NCBI RefSeq assembly: GCF_018320785.1
Contig: NC_054865.1
Coordinates: 12,559,579-12,623,578, forward strand
Direction: 5' to 3'
Length of the DNA: 64,000 nucleotides
From: Cheilinus undulatus
Taxonomy: Eukaryota; Chordata; Actinopteri; Labriformes; Labridae
The notes beneath the pieces are model-generated. The model was not told where the DNA came from. It searched no databases and worked only from the letters and a program-made list of their open reading frames with translations. Position 1 is the first letter of the stretch. Each line of letters starts with the position of its first letter. Positions 1 to 15,400 of this stretch are shown one piece after another. The position numbers were made by a program, and so were the translations under genes.

Positions 1-371
1 CTCCAGTATCAGGCAGCCACGTTGTGTGGGCACAGCAGAAACCACCAGGGGGGTTTAGGGAGAAAACATTGGTTCTTTGTTTGGCTAAGAGCTCTTTGTT
101 GCCCAGCTTCCCAACATGCCTTGCCACCAGAAAGCTCTCCTCCTCCTCCTCTCTCCCTCTCTGTCACTCTCCCCTCCAGGATGACGGACTGTGAAAACAC
201 TGGCCTACATTAGCAACATTTCCACCCTTGAGACTCCAGTCTGCACGCTAGCGAAATCCAATCTTGTAGTTGACCTCTTCCTGAACAAACATGGTGATTA
301 GTGAGTGGACTCTCTCCTCCCTTCCTCTCCTCATTATTCTCTCTGTGTTTTTTCTCCTCTCGGTGAGCCAG

Positions 372-412
372 CCGAGCCGCAGGGCCGCAGGAGAGAGCTG
401 CTCCACAGCGAG
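372..412 (+). CDS. ulk3: ulk3 exon: end of second MIT domain
   Basis: Two leading bases complete an upstream codon, followed by 13 codons (EPQGRRRELLHSE). The acceptor is the AG at 370-371 after a pyrimidine-rich stretch at about 330-360; the donor is GTGAGT at 413. The exon start is slightly less certain than its end, because only the match to human EPPGRRRELLHTE fixes it. Confidence 0.85.
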
Positions 413-3400
413 GTGAGTGGGTGAGGAGGGGCCTCTAGTTGAGTGCTTATGATAAAAAAAAAAATCTTCATCTAGAGGCCCCTCGGCTGATCACAGAGCA
501 CATTGGATGCTTCATCACTTGATCTCTGAGCCTTTTTCAGCAGTCACATGTGCATGTTTTTGCTGTAGACGCCAAATAATGTTATCCATCATCTTTATTA
601 CAGTTATACACACATACATCACTGTCTGATTTATAATGGGATACTTAAAGCACCTATAATCTATCAACAGTGAGTCTCATGACCACTTGGTCACAAAAAA
701 GCACAGTTTTCAACCAAATCCCAAGATTCCCTCAGTTGGTCATACTTTTCTGACACCTTTGAAAACCTTTTGGTTTTGTTTTATGGCCTTCTAATGAGAA
801 GTTTTGGTCCATGCCAAACTCAACTGTACTCTGCTGCGAAAAAAAAACAAAAATGGAGGCAACCTGATAATCATTAAGGAACAGGTAGCAGTTTAACAGG
901 TAGAACCAGTCTTAAGAGTTCCAGAAACACAACTGGAAATGATTGCTGGTGCTTTCAGTACCTATCAGGTGTTTTTTAAGACTGCTCAGGGGCACCACTA
1001 GTCTTTAATAAGTCTTACAAAGTTTCAAAAGAGATTTTTTTCAAATTCAAGGCCTTAAAATTCATTGGAAAGTTCAGTTTTTTACTAGTGACATGTCTTA
1101 ATTTTTTGATGGAGTCTTGAAACATTATGAAATCATCAGTATCTACATAACATTATAAACTTAGCACAAAAGTAAGGAAATTAGTGTTTGGTAAATTATT
1201 TCTTTGTTGTAACAATGCCTCTTGGCATTAAATCTTATTCTGCTGGAAACCCTGTTTATTTCCCTTTTAAATGGTGCCACATACGTGAGGAAGATGCATT
1301 TCTGGGATTCCATGAGGATTTGCCTGTATATCAATGTTAGTAAAGTGTGACACATTCTTAGTTTTAAGAAAAGATTTTAAAATCCCTTACCCATGAACAA
1401 AAAGCATAATGAAGCAGCTTCATCACATGCATGGTGATTGCACAAGTTGTTTGCTGTCCTGTCTATGGTTAAGTGCCAGTAGCAGGATATCAGGATATAT
1501 GTTGTGTCAGCTCATCCCGCATCAAGTTGAAAATTTTCCAGGGGACTGGCAGGGGAAAGTCAGAGTAGTGGGTAGTGTCTAGATGAAAAATTCACACATT
1601 TAACTAACCAAGAAAAACCAGGGATATTTTTAGGAGATTTTTGCATTAAATATCTGACTTAATAATCAGTTTATCATTACAGTGTCAGTGTTACTACTGA
1701 TTCATAATGACTCAAGATCCATTAACAAAAATACTATGACAAGTAAAAAAGATTATAAAACTAAATAAGTTGTGAAAACATTACTGCAGGTGTGTAAAGT
1801 TACACCATGATTTACAATTGCTGAATTCCATTCATGCCGTACTTTGGCCCACCTCCTCCTTTCGTGCTGGTGCCAGGTAAGTGAGCCACACCCAAGCATG
1901 GAATAGCGCACTCACACTGGTCAAATTAACTGACTCTGGGCTCCATTGGCCCACGCATGGTAAATGCGTATACGTATAAATAAGAAATAAGATAAGTGCA
2001 CCCATTAATTCTGAAGACAAATTATGTAGTCTAAAAACAGCAGTTGGACATGCTGCCCCCACCGAACTTCAGTCATTTTAGAGACAGACTAATACAGGCC
2101 ATAAGCCTACGAGAAACAGGTACAAGCTTCCACCTGCAATCAACTCAGCTACAACCCTCTTCCTGTGAAAGTATGCACAGCTCTGAGCCTTAATATACTC
2201 AAAGTGGAGACATTAGGAAGTTTGAAATAGAGACAATCACTGTTTTTGTACCAGGCAGTAAAGATGGTTAAATCTGAGGGTTAAATGGGCATTTCAAAAG
2301 GGGGCCTAATGGTTTTTTAGCCTCATGTGGACACTTATAGTACTACAGTTTTTGCATTGGCTTTATTTTTCGTCAGTGAAAGTTTCAAATTAGAACTGAT
2401 CAGTGTTGTTGCTTAGGTTTGTGTTTGCTTTTCTAGATTATAAAGAGACATCAGTTCAAATTTAACTCTGTTTCAAGTCCAACTAAAATCTCTTCACTCT
2501 CACAAGAGTTTCAATAATTCTATTTAGCCAACAAAACAAAATTATCAACAAGTAGAGATGCATCCTGCAAACATCTGTGTTTACAGAAAATTCAAACTGT
2601 TTTCCTTTCATACGTTCCAAAGACAGAATGGAAATACCATGGCCTGATCTGATCTTTTCTACACAATGTGCCCCCAGGAACCCACTTAAGTATCTCCACG
2701 TTATCCTACTGCACTTATACAACCTTTCTGGTTGAATACATGCGTGCTTTTTGACACCAACCCAGACGTATGTCAACAAATCCTAAAGTTTGATGGTCTA
2801 ATAAATGTGCTGGCTAAAATCTTCATATGTAAAGATCCAAAATTCCTGCTTCCATACTAAACAAACTGAGCTAAGCACATATGCATGTCTGCCGTTAATG
2901 CCCCCAACCCTTTTGTTTTTTTGGGTTGTTTGGCCAGGAACTGCACCTACAACAGAGACAATATTTCACCAACAAATCCCAGAAGGCATATGGAGGTTAG
3001 CGTGGGCCTCATAGACCTCCCTATTTGAAGTTTTATGGATACTTGTCTTAAGTAAATTCAGATGCGGTTGTAATAATCTAACACAGCATTAGGGAGGCGG
3101 GGGTGGGATTCAATCTAAAGCATGTGTGTATGTGAGAACCTAAAAGAGCCAACATATGTTTCCATGACTGGCCTCCATGTGTATTCATATCAACTGTAGA
3201 GCACACTTTAGCCTATCAAAGCTGGAGCTCCATTTCCTGTCTCCTCATTGTTAAACCACAGCTTTTATACATCCAGTGTGATAATAGAGGCAGTGTCAAA
3301 AAAAATAAATAACGTCTATTGTGATACAGTGCATTCAGACCCCCTTCACTTTTTTCAATGTTGTTATGTTGCAGCCTGATGCTACCGTCAAAAAAGTTCA

Positions 3401-6400
3401 TTTTTTCTCTCAATCTACACTCAATAAAGTGAAAACAGAATTTTAGACATTTTTGCAGAGTTTGCAAAAACTCCAAACTGGTTTTTATGTGTTTTGCACT
3501 GAGGAGAGGCTTCTGTCTAGCCACTCATCCCTAACCCCAGAGCAGTGGAGGGCTGCAGTGATGGTTGTCTTCTGGAACTTTGTTCCTTCTCCACACAGGA
3601 TCTCTGGAGCTCAGTCAGAGTGACCATCCTGTTCTTGGTCACCTCGCTTACAGAGGCCCTTCTCCCCTGATTTTGTAGTTTAGCTGGGTGACCAGCGCTT
3701 GGAAGAGTCCTGGTTGTGCTGAACTTCTTCCATTTGAGAATAATTAGAGCTGTGCTCTAGGGGGACCTTCAGTGCCAAATAATATTTTTGTAGCCTTCCC
3801 CAGATCCATGCCTTGCAAAAATCCTGTCTCTGAGCTCTGCAGGCAGTTTCTCTGACTTCATGGCTTGGTTTTGCTCTGATAAGCATTGTCAGCTGTGAGA
3901 CCTTCTATAAAGAAAGGTGTCCTTTTCCAAATCATGTCCAATCAATTTAATTCACCAGAGGCAGACTCCAGTCATAGTATAGAAACATCTCACGTAGATC
4001 CAGAGAAATGGGAGGAAGGTGGGCTAAATTTCAAGTATTGTTGCAAAGGGTCTGAACACTTATGTCAATGTGATATTTCAGTTTTTTGTTTTTGATAAAT
4101 TTGCAAAAAAATTCTAAAATTCTGTTTTCACTTTGTCATGATTGGGTGCAGAGTGTAGGTTAATAAGAATAAAAATACTTTTTTCCGGCTGTGGCATCAG
4201 GCTGCTACACAAGATTGAAAATAGTGAAGGGGGTCTGAATACCTTCTGAATGCACTGTATTTTTAACGAAAAAAAAACTGCAGGAAACGAAAGAGCAGCC
4301 CTGTCTAAGGGCATTATTGTACCGTCAATCTGGTCTGAATCTTGGTTCAGTTTCCAATTGTTGCATAATTAGATCAAAATTGATCTGCATTCACACGGGT
4401 AAATTTACAAGTGTAACAAAATATGTCATGTGTTGGAATTTCTTGTGTTTTATAAATGCATATACAAAGTATACGTGCATGCAGCTCTGATATTTTAACA
4501 TTAGATATGCATGTATTAATCAAGTAGATAATTCTGAGTTAATAAATAAATATAATTGTGTAAGGAGCAAATTGGATGTTAGTTATGGCAAGTATCAAAA
4601 CAGTCTTAATCAGCTACATAATGTTAACTAATTACACTGTTCACAAGCAGCTGCTTATGAAACAACAGCAGAGTATGACATTTAGAGATACAAAACAAAC
4701 AGTACTAACAAGAGGGACAAATTGAGCATGCTCCACAGCACAGTGTGTTTGTCACAGTAAAGGGCAGAGGGAATGGAGCCCGTGTGTTTGTTAGCTGATG
4801 TCGGATTGCGTTATTTCTCCAAAAATAAATATATAAATTGACCATTTATAGCCTGCCTGGGGGCGATACCCAGGTAAAGTCAGTGTACGAGAGATGCTGG
4901 TTCTTCACTTTGTAATATTCCCCTCAGGGAGACAGCAGCCTGATGAGAGGAAGAAAAGAAAATTGCTTGTGCAGTTGTTTTTAGAGCTTCTTCAGGTCTG
5001 CCTGGGGTTGTTATCACATATTCATCTGGTTATGGTTGCTAGGTTTATCCAAAAAACTGCTTTTCTTCCTGCATCTAGGTCAGATCTAACCTGACACTCC
5101 AGAGAGACTGTTTTATATACAGTGTCTTTGCAGAAATATATTTCACATTCCTCTGGGAAACCTCCCATGCAAATTGTTTGGGAAGGGAAGTACTTTTTAA
5201 AAAATTCTCAGAATGAATGAACGTTCTGTCTGCCACATTCACTGCGGAGCCACTCAGAACGACGAGACAAAATGAGGTACTAGATATGCGCAGTACTAAC
5301 CTGAGCTCTACAGACTAGAGCTGTAGACTGTAGATTGTGAATGATGGAGCTAGTCGAGGATAAAAGTCATGCTGAGGCCAGTTGAAAGAAGTGCAAAACC
5401 ATCCTCTCCCAACAGAAGCTTTCTGTGTGTATCTCTGCTCTTGTTTTCAGAAAGAAATGTGCTCCAGTTCTGATAAAACTGCCACTATGCTACAGCTACA
5501 CTGATAGATGAATGAATTAAATTTATTTCGGTTCACTCGCCACAAATAAAACAATTTACAAGGTCAAAGTGAAATTTCTAAATTTCTAAGCAAACCAAAA
5601 GGGTGTAGGCAGAAGCTAAAGCTTATTAAAACCTTCCCCTCTTATCTTACATAAACATAACCATCACAGAGATAAGTGCATAGCAAGAACAACGCTGATT
5701 CATTGTTGTTGTTAACATTTATTGGCAATAAATGCATATTAACATACTCATATTAACGTTCAAGCTAATCGTTACACTGGCAGCCATTGTATACACCGGC
5801 AGTACAATGAATCCCACCCAGACTCATTTTTTTAAATCAATAAAGTCAAATGAGCTGTGAGTTTTAAATTATATTTTCTGTAATGCTCAGTACCTGTTGC
5901 TTCGTTTGTGGTTCTAATCATGTGGCAGAGTGCCACATGCTTAACAGTGCTTAACAAATTTATTTGTTGTCATATTTGTCTCAGAGACCATCCAGCATCA
6001 TGGAGTGCTTTAATGCAGACTCTTTCATTTTCAGTGAGCTCTCAACATTTTACCATTTTGAACAGGAATAAGGGATTTCAAACTGAATTCACCCAAATTT
6101 GAGCCAGCTCACTGGACTTCTCTGAGAAGTCAGAAATTAATCAAGCATAACATTCAAGCACTAAAACTAATTTTTTCTGTTCAGGAATGCAAGTAAATAA
6201 TTTGACATATTAATCAAGATATGATAATGTGCTTTACTATTTTTCAGTTTTTTTGTAAATCAGTAAATTTGAAAATTCATGGATAACAATAATTATGTTT
6301 TAGCATTAGAAATATCATTTTGGTTAAAGAGCTTCTACATATTGGTGTATTAACCATTGCAGAAACAGAAAAATGATTTTGGTAATTACCGATGCTGTTA

Positions 6401-9400
6401 ATTTAGGGCAGCTCTGGCATAAACCTTACTTTGGGTGGTGGTCTAATAAATTTGTTAAGCACTGTATGTCTTTAACAACAGTGTTTTAGTTATGCTGTTT
6501 ACTGTTTAATTGCATTTGGGATGTAATTCTTTCTATATTAATTTATCATTAATTCTAGACTTGACATTTACCAAAATGAAGAGCTGACAACTTGAGTCAT
6601 GGATAATTTTATCAATATAATTCCCACATTTTGTGGTGTCCAAACTCATTTAACAAAACGTGATCGTCTATTTCTATACTGATAGGAAGCTGATAAAGTT
6701 AGCTAAATATGCTTGTCTAGTTTATCCAAGGTATTGTCATCACTTTGTACTCTTTAGTAGAGGGCGGAGAAATAATAATATCATCCCATTTTGAGGTGAA
6801 ACAGACGAAAGTCACATATTTCAATGTCCAAATTGCTCTAATAATCATGTTTTGCATCTTGTTTCTATGCAAAGTCCTATTTAGATAGAAAGGACCGGAA
6901 GTTGCACCCATAGTTCATGCAAAGAATCATGGGTGCTAGGAATAAGGTGGATACTATCACTAAATCCAAGTTAATTTCTACACAAGAGGCCAAACCACGC
7001 CCATAGCTATCGCCTCATTTTTCTCAAATGATGCTGATTGGCTAGATACATTTTCAGAACTGGCACAGATGTTGTAGATTGGAGCTTTGCAATATGGATT
7101 TGCCTGACAGACATGGAGTCTGGCAAATCCATCTGCTTTGCAAGGTTAGATCAGATCAATGTCGGCTCATGTTCGCACTACAAACTAACCACACCAAAGT
7201 CAGAATAAAAGCAGACTGAGACCCACCTTTTAAAAGCCACTTTAGTCTGATTGTTATCCAAACCAGAGTTTGACCGACAGCTTTCACACCAGCTCAAACA
7301 AAACAGACTCAGCAAATTAACTCAAGTTCATTTCAGCCTAACCTAACAGGTTAAGTGTTAAAGCATCCTAACTTGCACAAATGGGTTTGCAATGTTCAGA
7401 GACCAAATCCTTGCCAACCCATTTTATATTTGAGCAGGAGTTTGCCCACAACTGTTGGTACATAAAACCAAGAAATACCCCAATAATGGGTGTCAAGGAC
7501 TGTCATTTTTGTGGCCCTGGTACTGAAACAGGTAGCACTATAATTTGATTTTTACTAAGATAGTTTTGAAGATTAAAATGCTTGTGCCATAACAATGCCA
7601 AAGTTATATACCTTGAAACCAAATTCTCTCTGTGTGTCTCATGAAGCATTGTTCATAGAGTAATCCACTTTATCATTTGCTTGTCTGAATGCTGTGGCTT
7701 TACAAGGTTTAGGTCAGGACAAAATACTAAAACCCTTTGGTTGCACTGATAAACCTTAGCAAAATTGTATTTTGGAGGCTTGTATGGAAGCCATAAGTTT
7801 ATATCTATATGTGATTTTGACTCTGAGATGAAACTGCAGAAATAACCCAAGAGTGTCCATAGCAAAATGTATGGTCTTACAGAAACTGACACCAGACTCC
7901 TGAAAATTTACAAAAATTTTGGAGTGAGCTGCATGTGTGAACAAAAACAGACACTTTTTGCTAAACTTTACCATGAATCTTTCCAGCTACTTTGTAAAAC
8001 TTCTGCTAGACTTTAAAGTCAGCTGATGTGTGAATGCAGTAGGATATAGCCAGGAACATTTACAGAAGGGGAGTGGATGAGAGTGATGACATTTATGACA
8101 TGCAGCCAGTGCGATCTTGATTTACACAATGAAGCAGCTTCATCATGTTTTCTGCCCAGCAGAATGTTTTTTCACCTTTCTGCTGAAACCTTGAATGCAT
8201 CCAGTAAGACACAGCATTGATATAAAAGCAATAAAACTATGCTGGACTGTGTCTTTCATCCTCTATTTTGGATTCCTGCAGCCTCTTTTTTTGCCACGTC
8301 TTGCCTCCAAGGATCCCCCACCCTTGAATTTACTAGACATTTTCAGGATTTCATGTATGAAAACAGCTGTAGTGATGTAAGGACATCAGAAGTGCAGCCA
8401 AGAAACAAATCGGCCATCAGAGGACTGATAACCACAGAAAAGAGCGCCTTCAAGAAACGATGACAGCAGTTACCAATCGCACATGTGCACCATATGAAGT
8501 CTTGTCATAAATAACAAAAAGAGGAAAAAGTGCATCAGCAGTGCTCTTCTGTTTGATCTGATTTGCCAAAGAGTTTGTTCCACCCACGCACCTCAAAGTT
8601 ACCCTGGTTCCTGTTTTTCCTTCCTCACAACTAAACAATACATCCGGTGAATGAGCTTTTTTTAAAAGATACATTTTTTAGAAACCACTATATGATGACA
8701 AAAAGATGTAATAAGGGACACATTGTAAAACTAAAACACGCTCTTTACCAAGTGCTTATTGGGGTAAAAACATCTAAACACAACTGGCAACATAATCAGA
8801 TGGGATTGATGGACAAGGAATAAGCAGGATAGAAAGGGCAGTCATGGCTTCTGCTGCTTCTATTGCTTTAGTAAAAAAAAAAAAAAAAGGACGAAGGCAG
8901 ACGCTGAGCCTTTTCCTGCCACCCTACTGATGTAACGTCAGGTGCATGTTGTGCTACTCAAATACCACACCACAAAAATACTAACTATGCAGAAACTTAA
9001 TACACTCATAGACAGGATGGAGCTGCTTAACAAATAAAAAGCTAAAGAAAATATCAAAAATTTAAATAAAGAAAATGTCCTGAGTAGGCAAACAATACCG
9101 TAAATATTGTAAATGTAAACAAACCAACAATTAGCTCTTAGCCTGGAGATATACTTGCTGTTTTCCTGTGCATTTTCATATGCGTCAGGCTGCATCACAA
9201 GTGTCTTGTAAATATACTTTCCTGTATACAGTGCATGTTACTGGAGGAAATCTTAAGATGGCACATAAGAGAGCTCAGGCTGTATACAACTTCCTGATAT
9301 TTGAACTGTAAACTACAAATATGGAAACGTAGATTATAATTCTTAGCTCAGAACTAACATAATTAACATAATTATTCAACAGTAACATCAGACAGATAAC

Positions 9401-12400
9401 TCATGACCAGTGTCAGAACATGCCCTCTGTTTCTCCAACATTTTCATCTATGCACAGATGCAAAGGCCTATTGTTTCGCTTTTACATGTGACCATATTAA
9501 TTGCTGACTTACAGTCAACTGCATTTGTACATGTTTATTACAGCTGCTGTTAAAAACAGTCCTCACGAATGTCTCTGTGTTTAGTTTTCCATAATATTGT
9601 CAAAATATACTCATCAGATATGTATTTAATAAAAAGATAAACGAAAACAAACAGCCATGGATGCTGATGGTCACCAGATTACACAATGGCAATTTGAACC
9701 GATACACTGATCTTATTATTTCCATCATTTCATTCCATCACAGGTTAAAACATTAACTTCTGAAACAGATATTTGTTGTTGATGTTTGTTTGTCTCTGTC
9801 CAGTGACAATAGCACATCTAAAGCTGTGGATAATTATTGACTTGGTTTATCAATCTCTCTCATTGTTGCTCCCTCTGCTGTTTTCACTCCTACATCTCCT
9901 CTCTCTACACCACCGCTGCCAGGCTTTTACATACTGCATCTCGCATTAATTTTTGAGGCTGTGCACAGCTGATGAAATAAACTTACACAAGGGACATGTG
10001 GAAGCCATAAAGCATTCACATAGGCGTAGTTAACAGTGAGCGTATCTATGGGCTTACACTTGTAATAGTAACTTTATTGAAATGACCACATTAATCTGAC
10101 TTAGGTTTTTAACCTAAAAGTACTAAATGTGATCAAAGTTCCACATAAAAGGAATCATTTTTATTGGCAAATATAAAACAACTGAGGTGTATTTGGATAC
10201 AGGGATTCTCTGATCTAAAGGTTAACATGAGTATAGTAATGTGCTCCATGTATAAATAGTTTTGAAAGTAGTTTGAGCCATAAAGGTTGTAGTTTTGACA
10301 TGATGATAGCACTGGTCGAAAAGTCAAACATTGCAACCCAAAAAATACGTTCTGCAACAAAAAAAAAAAAAAAAAAATCAGGCCAAAAAGTGTCTAGCTG
10401 CTGGTGGCGTTAGAGAACATGTTAGTGGAATGTAAGTAGGAGTCATCACCTCTAAACTTATTAACACCTGTACGTGTTGTTTTTTTTTTTATTATTCACA
10501 CTGGTTACTTACCACTTGACTAAGTTAATGGACTAACATTGCCTGTATGCCACAAACAGAATGCATTTATTATTAAATTACTGTAAGCATGAGCAGTGTT
10601 AGGTAGCGTTACCTTTGAAACTAACTTGTTAAATATCTGTGTTACATACTTGTAAGTTATTAGCTTATTGCGTTACCTTCTTGTAAAAGTAATCCATTTG
10701 AGTATGCCTGCGTTACCAAACATTTAAAACACTTTGACCACTCATTTTACTTGTCTGTTGTAAAAACGACACATAATAACGGCACATCTGTCTTTGAATG
10801 TGTAGACCCATTGTCTTTGTAAAGCCTAATTTATAGCTAATAATCTGTACCTCTCCCGCCTAATAACAGCAATAACGGAGGTAAAAACCTTTGCAGCTCT
10901 ACGATGTGATCACAATCTGACAAACTGGGCAGAGGCATACAGAATTGCACTAACGTTGTGTGTAACTGGAATGGCTGCACAGCTGATTTAATGAAAACAA
11001 AACAGGAGCTTTCAAAGATCCATTTCACCATGTTGCTGTTCTTGCCCCTTTCATCCAAAAATCAAACATAATGGAGATTATTCCATGGTGTAATGCCGTC
11101 CTCTCTGCCATCTCACTAGCTCAATAAGATATCGATGTGCATGCACTGGCACAGCTATGTTTACCTTCTGCTAACACGTGGCTACGTATCAACGTGCATA
11201 TGGAAAAGTAAGGACAAACAGCGTAAACGCTTCGAGGAGCTTTTGTGTTTTCTTTCCTCTCTTTTTGTGGCAACAGAAGAGAAAGGAAATGAGGGATTTT
11301 TCTTTCACTAACGCATTCCTTTTATGAAAAATTTAACTAATAACTAACTAATAAAATTATTTATATTTATACTCGTTACTCATTACAACAAAAATATAAG
11401 CTGAGTGCCCTAATGGAATACTTATTTAGCAGCTGCCCCGAACACTGAGCATGAGCAAGCATAAGTGTTGAAATAAAAAAGATTATGATTACATACATTT
11501 TATGTACTGACATTGTTTATCTTTTTTCATCCAGATTAAAAGCCTCATGTCCAGAGCTGAATACCTCAAAAAGCATATCAAGGTAAGAATGAATTCCTGT
11601 TAATATGTAGCTGAAGACTGAAACACATGCTCAGTCAGACCTCATGAGTAGTATGTGGTTGGAAAGATTGGTTCTTTTTGAAACAACTTAAAAACAAGGT
11701 GTTGTCAATTCTAATTCATAAGTATTACCACGCTACATTATTTACATCTTCATGGAATTCTTTCAAAGAAAGCTGCAAACGTCATATTATGACAATCCAA
11801 AAAGAAATGTTAAAAGTGCGTGTCTTGTGAAGATGATTATTGTAGAACTGCTGCAACTGGCCGATCTCAGCAAATAGAATATTAGCATGCTATTTTGCTT
11901 GGTAGTTGTTTAATTCTTTGTTGTACTGTACTTGCAGGTTTATGTACATATTATAAAATACATGCACATGTGCATAAGTATAAATGTGAATATTGTTGGA
12001 TATGTTCACTCTGGTCAGTAATGTTTTCATCACTACTTACTATATTATTTAGTTTTGCATCATTCATTTTCTAATTAATTGTTTACTTTTTTATTGTAGT
12101 TAAGTGAAAGTGAGCAAAATAATGTGTGAAAGTTTTAAATAGAAGGAATTGATCATCTAATGATGATTTTTACTGACACAATTAAGTAAAACAAACAAAC
12201 TAGAAAAGCACTCAAAGAGCGCAGACTTCCGCCGCTAGCCCTATCTCCCAATAGTGAGGAAACCTTTAAAAACATTCCTGGAACCAGACGGTGATCCGGA
12301 TCACTCCCAAAATCTAATTAGCTGATTACTCCCTCCCCAATGGGGTGGAGACACGGTGAGGCAAAGCATTGGCTTTGCTACGTGTGGACTGTCGTGGTGG

Positions 12401-15400
12401 AAGCATTGCCCGCTGGTGCCAACAGATGCACTGACAGTCTCACCCATGGTCTCACCGGACAACTGAAAGTCATGGCAGATGGTGAATATTCCTCTGTTCC
12501 TCCCAGCATTGTGAGTATTCTCGCTACAATTCGCTGTCTTTCTCTCTGTTATTCTCTGTCTCGTCACCTCGACCGGGTGTGCATCGTTCAAACTCTATAA
12601 AACTCCAAAACTTTGAATAGAAACACACCAAAAAATGCTGCTGGGATTGAAGTTACTCATGTCCGCCATCTCCTAGTGTAAAGTGGTAACAGCGCAGACC
12701 TTGACCATTAGCCCTATCTCCCAATAGTAGAGAATCCTTTAAAAATTCCTGGATCCAGACAGGGATCCGGATCAGTCCCAAAATCTAATCAGTTCTTCCT
12801 TATGCCATTTCTGACATTTCCTGAAATTTCATGAAAATCCGTCCATGACTTTTTGGGTTATGTTGCTAACAAACTAACAAACTAAAAAACGAACAAACCC
12901 ACCTGATCACAAAACCTCCCTGGCAGAGGTTAAATCAGATGTTTGAATGTAATCTATGTGTTTTCTTGTTGTTTCTTTAAGTTGTGTCTGATAATAGGGC
13001 TGTGTTTGTTTTTCAGATGCAGGAAACTCAACGGGACGTCTCCCTGGATCGAGAACCTCTGGCAGACTCTGTCAGAAGCTGTGAGTTTTCCAGCTGATTT
13101 GTAAAACTGCTTTTCTACTAGGAGAGAGTGTTTTAAAAAACATGCAGTCACACTGATAAACTACAACACAGAGGTTTGAGGGGAAGGTCACAGGGGTGAA
13201 ATGAGGACTGAAAATCGTAATGAAGTGTCCTTTCATTAAAGGATTTTTTCCACTTGTAAAATATGAGCCGTCCTCGTGCTGGCCACCCCGCAGGACTGTC
13301 TGGCTCTTTGATTTCATTTCAGTGCAGCCCCGAGCCGCTCCGTCCTCTGCCCTCTTGTAAAGCTGGCCTTGTGAAAGTGAGACTCAGTGTTTGCAAAAAG
13401 CTCACCTTCTAACACAAAAAACACATGTACAACATGCATTTACATAGTTGGACCTACATTTGTTTTATTTTTGATTTATATTTTAAATCTGGGACAGTTA
13501 CACTGCATGCAAGTATGAATAAAATCCATTCATTGATGTTAAAACCATAATATAAAATACATAATTACATACCTATACTATGCCATATAAGCAAACCTCT
13601 TTGGCTTTCCAGAAAGTGATGTATTATTAATGTGGAGTGTATTTAATATACTTGAACTTCCCCTGCTGTAACATAAATACATATGCAGCCTAATTCTTGG
13701 TATTTTCTGGGCTCAGCTCTAGATGGGCCGTAGATACCTAAAGCCAAGACAATATCCTGTTCTCAGCAAGAAATTCCTGTGGAGTTATGAATAAGAAAAA
13801 AAAAGTGGGGCTGGGGGAGGGGCACCAACAACTCTGGAGGCTGCTCAAGTTTCTGGAAGAACGCGACTTCTTATTCAGCTGCTGTTATTTTAATAAAACC
13901 GCGCCACAGTCAGCCGTACAGGCTGGCACTGGTCCAACAGCAGCTGTGCTGGAGAGGGTCGCAGAAACGCCCGAGTCTGTCTGCTGACCTTAGACTACAC
14001 CAAAACACACTGCCGGCAATTTGTATGTAAGATATCAGGCTGCTCTCTGTGTTTCAGTGGTCCAGTTACAACTTTACCACTGAAGCCTGAAGCATTAAAC
14101 CCTCACAGATGGAAATTTACATCATCTGAATGATTGAAATTCAAGGCATGGGGTCCATTCATGACACTGAATTTAACTGATATTGATATTTTCTTTAAAT
14201 GTTTGAATCATGGGAGGATGCTTGTAAATGTGAAACAAAATAAGAAATGAGGCACCAGTTTTCCTTTAGTGCCAAAATTTAAACTTGAAAATTGCACAGG
14301 GTTCTGCTAATCATCATGTTTCCGTTAGTTCCTTCAGAGGACTTTATGCAATGAATTGGACCCAGAGAAAATGACTTTTCAGTATTCCCAGGCTATTCTG
14401 AGGGTTTATTTTACCTCGTGTTTGTCATCTTGAACGAGGACCACTCCAGATTTCAAGCTTTAAAACATTACTTCTGAAAATGTTTTATTTCCAGTATCAA
14501 TATTTTTGTCACCTGATTGGACTTTGGCATGTGAGATGCACATCATGGCTGCTACATGGCTTGATTTCAGTTCCTTTGCATGCTAACAAGTCAGGACTTT
14601 CAGGATGCCTGCATGAGCACATGGCTGATAAGCACCTCCTACTTGCAGAGAATAGAGGTCTTGCCTTTTTTTCCACTCTTAGTTGGTTAATATGGACAAC
14701 AAATGGATAAATAGAGAGCCATGTTTACTTATTTTAGCAAATGTATTGATCCACATTGAAGACCCTGATGAAGGCCATAAGCTAAAATCTGTTTGTTTGA
14801 TATAGTTCTTCCTTGACCTTCCACTATTTGTGAAGTTTCCACATGGTACAATATGTCACAGGAAAGATAAACACAGTGTGAGTACACTCCCAATTCGTGC
14901 TTTTTTAAAGTAAACGCCCAGTTCAGCATGTCTGTGGAGAAGCTCCCTTCGTTGAGGACAAAGGAGGAGGACAAGGCTTTGACAGCAGGGTGACGTGGCC
15001 TATACATAGCAAACTCTCACGTCTTGTGAATGCAGGGTGGACCGCGTGGCACATGCATGCAGCAAAACATGCAGCCAGTCTGAAAGGGCAGTTATTAAAA
15101 AAAGCAAACAGCAGTTTGTAAACTGTTTTGTATAATTTGTGTTTTAGCTGTGTTTGCAAACTTTTATTTTATTTTAAAAGATTGCTGCTGTCCGTGAATT
15201 CAAAGAAATATTTCCGATTACAGATTTTTGTAATGAGTAACCAAGTAGATGTTGACACATATCTTTTGTGTTGGATATACTGTACTTCACATCCGTGAAG
15301 GCAACAACCCATAGATGATTGTGAATTCAAAAAAATCTCAGACGGTGATTGGATGAACTTTCTGTCTGCCACAGGCCAGTCAGAGCAACAAAACCTGATG

